A stretch of DNA of 8,321 nucleotides from an uncultured Cellvibrio sp. (GTDB lineage Bacteria > Pseudomonadota > Gammaproteobacteria > Pseudomonadales > Cellvibrionaceae). The stretch is taken from the NCBI GenBank assembly GCA_946482345.1, contig CAMLRJ010000123.1, positions 1 to 8,321 of the forward strand. Direction: 5' to 3'. Below, one piece after another: positions 6,453-8,321 of this stretch. Under the pieces are notes generated by a model. The model saw only the letters and a program-made list of their open reading frames with translations. It was not told where the DNA came from and did no database searches. Position 1 is the first letter of the stretch, and each line of letters opens with the position of its first letter. The position numbers and the translations under genes were made by a program.

Positions 6453-6935
6453 TTAGAGAGGTTTGGCAGTAGCCAAATCGTAGCCAACACGCTGTGGAGT
6501 AGCTGATTTATTGCTCTTATCATAGTCACTATAGTTAACCATGATTTTGGCAAAACTCAGAGAGATAGACTCTACTGGATCACTTTCGGCATCGGATGAT
6601 ACCGAGTAACCACTTACCAGACAATTTTCCAGTGTGTAAGTCATGTACTCAACCAGCTTATCAGAACCAGTTTGTACAAATTTAATGACTACTTTTTTGC
6701 CTGATGAGCCTGTAACAGCTTCTTTGAACAAAGAGGTTGATGCAATATCAGCCACTTTGGTGAAAGTAATTTCACTGATGGTTGGACGAGTAGCTTCGCG
6801 GTTAGCCAGATTACCGGCTTCCATTGAAATACCACGGCCAACACCAAATTGAAGGGAGCTTACGGTAATATGATCTTTGTAACCGTCGGCGGTAGTATTT
6901 CCCTTGATGCCTTCATATTCTATATAAATTGCCAT
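6453..6935 (-). CDS. hcp: T6SS tube protein Hcp (TssD)
   Basis: This 160-residue protein forms the hexameric rings that stack into the T6SS inner tube and can carry small effectors in the lumen. It is a standard-length Hcp1-family protein: MAIYIEYEGIKGNTT at the start, FGVGRGISMEAG (30-41), REATRPTISEITFTKVAD (46-63), SLFKEAVTGSSGKKVVIKF (68-86), ENCLVSGYSVSS (103-114), ESISLSFAKI (121-130) and VGYDLATAKPL at the end. No C-terminal toxin is attached. The frame is open back to 6962, but the ATG at 6935 matches the family start and has an ideal AAGGAG (6948-6943) 7 nt upstream. It is the first gene of the T6SS island, preceded by a 168-bp regulatory gap and followed by a strong terminator, an arrangement that fits high hcp expression relative to vgrG. 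Confidence 0.97.
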   Translation of the reverse strand: MAIYIEYEGIKGNTTADGYKDHITVSSLQFGVGRGISMEAGNLANREATRPTISEITFTKVADIASTSLFKEAVTGSSGKKVVIKFVQTGSDKLVEYMTYTLENCLVSGYSVSSDAESDPVESISLSFAKIMVNYSDYDKSNKSATPQRVGYDLATAKPL

Positions 6936-6942
6936 TTCATTA

Positions 6943-6948
6943 CTCCTT
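6943..6948 (-). promoter_or_regulatory. Ribosome-binding site that fixes the hcp start
   Basis: A perfect AAGGAG lies 7 nt before the ATG at 6935. It selects this ATG over the in-frame upstream codon at 6962, which would add nine residues foreign to the Hcp family. It is the strongest ribosome-binding site in the window, in line with the abundant need for Hcp. Confidence 0.85.
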
Positions 6949-7005
6949 AGTTTGATTACCACAAAAAAGCAATTAATTTACACAACACAAACTCGCAAAT
7001 TAACT

Positions 7006-7035
7006 ACTATACAATAAGCCATATAGGCCTCTCCA
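7006..7035 (-). promoter_or_regulatory. Candidate sigma70-type promoter for hcp
   Basis: On the minus strand, TGGAGA (7035-7030) and TATAGT (7011-7006) are separated by 18 bp, about 70 bp upstream of the hcp ATG. The -10-like box matches TATAAT at five of six positions; the -35-like box matches only four of six. I saw no convincing sigma54 (-24/-12) element, which some T6SS hcp promoters use. The call rests on two loose motifs in AT-rich DNA and is tentative. Confidence 0.3.
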
Positions 7036-7048
7036 TTTTGGAACCCGC

Positions 7049-7074
7049 ATGTTAAAACATTTGCCTACAGGCAA
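7049..7074. promoter_or_regulatory. Two adjacent dyad symmetries upstream of hcp
   Basis: ATGTT-AA-AACAT (7049-7060, 5-bp arms) directly abuts TTGCCT-AC-AGGCAA (7061-7074, 6-bp arms). They lie 13 bp upstream of the possible -35 box and 114 bp upstream of the hcp ATG. Each could bind a dimeric regulator. The second could instead be a weak hairpin ending the transporter transcript, since it is followed on the minus strand by a short T-rich stretch. The symmetry is visible; the role is inferred. Confidence 0.4.
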
Positions 7075-7130
7075 CAATAAACACACTTAAAACCGCCAAC
7101 CATATTATGTGAAACAGTCCTCAAAATTAA

Positions 7131-8321
7131 TTAAAATCCATATTGAAGATCGAAATACAGGCGAGCTCCATCGCCATGCTTTAAGTCAACATTTTCAGTC
7201 TCTTCGTCACCCGAGTCGGAATCAGGCACTCCTGCCTCATTATTCGCATCATACAAAGAGTTTTCACTCCACACCGGAAACGCCAAAGAAAAATTTCCGC
7301 GCAGCCCTTCCCTAAAATTTAATTTTAAACCTATCCCAATATCAACCAGAGCCACATTAGTAGAATCATCTCCTCGCTCATAGGGAATAGCCTTACCGTA
7401 AGCGCCATCAAAAAACAGTGTTGGCTGTATAAGCGAACCAAGTTTTTCTCCGAAAAACTCCTTGCCTTTAAAGGCCGGGCCGTTAAATACAATATCTGCA
7501 CCTAAATAGAGAGCATCATCCGCATAAAACTCATTAATTTTATAAGCTCTTGATCGAGTCGGCCCACCCAAACCAAACTGAAGAACCTCTGACAACGCCT
7601 CACCGGAATACTGTCCAGCGGCATGGGTAATAAATCGTGCATTTTTATTTATAAAGGGGATATCAATAAAGGAGAGTCGAGAGTAATCAAAGGAAAGAAT
7701 ATAAGTATTGGTATCTTGCCCCAATTCTTCTCCTTTAACCAATTCAGCAGCCGACAGCATAATATTTCCCTGATGCATCAAGCGCTGCTTTTCATTCAAA
7801 AAATCAAAATCGTAGGATAAATCCAGCCGATCAACCACTTTATTAGATCCAAAATTCGCGATATCACCATATCTCAGTTCTGACTCAATGTGAGAATAGA
7901 TGACGTTAAATTTTTGATTGTTGGTTCGCGTTCTTCTTTTTTTATAGGAAAAAGAAAGTTCACTAACCTCAGATTTACCCGTACTTTTAAAATCAGCACC
8001 TGTTGCCGATATATCCGTAGTAACAAAATCATTGGTAGACGCAGATATAGACATCATCCAGCGCGGCGTAAAAATAGGAATGCTGTATCTTAAAGAGCCA
8101 TAGGTTGAGTTATCTGGATCGAACGATCCAAGTGCCCCTAACTGCAACTGATCCCCAAAACCCGAGAGATTATTCCAATAAAAGTCGGTATAGGCACGAT
8201 ACTCCCCCGTCATTTCAGAACCGTGGTTATCCAACCTAATATTTGAATAAAAGCTTTTTTCATCGGTGACATTAATATTAAGTTTTGTATCTCCTATTTG
8301 CCCGCCGGGCTCAAAATATCC
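7131..8321 (-). CDS. FhaC/ShlB-type two-partner secretion transporter (TpsB), N-terminus outside window
   Basis: The frame is open to the right edge; 396 residues and the stop are visible. The TTG near 8234 is internal. The first visible stretch (GYFEPGGQIGDTKLNINV) matches the end of a POTRA domain. It is followed by the barrel entry pattern LDNHGSEMTGEYR (30-42) and NNLSGFGDQLQLG (50-62). Later come GLGGPTRSRAYKINEF (250-265), which fills the place of the L6 loop motif, and PTLFFDGAYGKA. The last strand is ARLYFDLQYGF, ending in the aromatic residue typical of outer-membrane barrels. Members of this Omp85 subfamily export a large TpsA protein (adhesin, cytolysin or contact-dependent toxin) across the outer membrane. 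An acidic insert (about 358-379) precedes the last strand. The next gene in its direction is hcp, so any TpsA partner is upstream or elsewhere. No strong terminator follows. Confidence 0.85.
   Translation of the reverse strand, partial: GYFEPGGQIGDTKLNINVTDEKSFYSNIRLDNHGSEMTGEYRAYTDFYWNNLSGFGDQLQLGALGSFDPDNSTYGSLRYSIPIFTPRWMMSISASTNDFVTTDISATGADFKSTGKSEVSELSFSYKKRRTRTNNQKFNVIYSHIESELRYGDIANFGSNKVVDRLDLSYDFDFLNEKQRLMHQGNIMLSAAELVKGEELGQDTNTYILSFDYSRLSFIDIPFINKNARFITHAAGQYSGEALSEVLQFGLGGPTRSRAYKINEFYADDALYLGADIVFNGPAFKGKEFFGEKLGSLIQPTLFFDGAYGKAIPYERGDDSTNVALVDIGIGLKLNFREGLRGNFSLAFPVWSENSLYDANNEAGVPDSDSGDEETENVDLKHGDGARLYFDLQYGF

Noticed and set aside
6368..6553. 61-codon minus-strand frame across the hcp 3' end and terminator
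   Set aside because: It runs through the hcp coding end in another frame and through the terminator hairpin; no homology is recognisable.
7109..7315. 68-codon + strand frame opposite the transporter 3' end
   Set aside because: It has no ribosome-binding site, low-complexity His/Ser-rich composition, and lies opposite a well-supported barrel-coding region.

Overview
The window looks like a chromosomal piece of a Gram-negative, probably marine-type gammaproteobacterium with AT-leaning DNA. The evidence is protein style: outer-membrane two-partner secretion, type VI secretion and an AgmX/PglI TonB-like protein. Assignment below class level cannot be made from the sequence alone.

Layout, left to right. 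A + strand gene entering from the left edge encodes the C-terminal part of an AgmX/PglI-type (TonB-like) protein (1-804). It converges on a long minus-strand type VI secretion (T6SS) operon, and a strong symmetrical terminator (859-890) sits between the two. Read in the direction of transcription (right to left), the operon runs: hcp (6935-6453), a perfect 14-bp terminator hairpin, vgrG (6345-4339), a DUF6484 gene (4337-3765), a DUF2169 gene (3742-2771), a DUF4150 PAAR-like gene (2762-2382), a TIGR02270 HEAT-like gene (2376-1087), and finally a stub of about 59 codons (1094-915). The start of that stub is recognisably the N-terminus of a beta-ketoacyl-synthase-like protein. Upstream of hcp, a 168-bp gap carries two adjacent dyad symmetries and a possible promoter. 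The right edge holds most of a FhaC/ShlB-type outer-membrane transporter (TpsB), cut by the window edge.

How the genes fit together: Hcp forms the expelled tube, VgrG the trimeric spike, and the DUF4150 protein probably the PAAR-like tip. DUF2169 is a known adaptor family for spike or effector loading. DUF6484 looks like a miniature of the VgrG distal end and may be an extra spike segment or adaptor. From vgrG to the stub the genes are 1-8 bp apart or overlap, so they are probably translationally coupled. No toxin domain is visible: VgrG and the PAAR-like protein both stop without an effector extension, no sheath, baseplate or ATPase genes are present, and the last gene is truncated. This is therefore an accessory puncturing-device island whose cargo is unseen, missing or unrecognised.

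The items most worth a second look are the truncated ketoacyl-synthase stub, the shared VgrG/DUF6484 C-terminus, and the hcp-vgrG terminator. None of these is proof of a new system.
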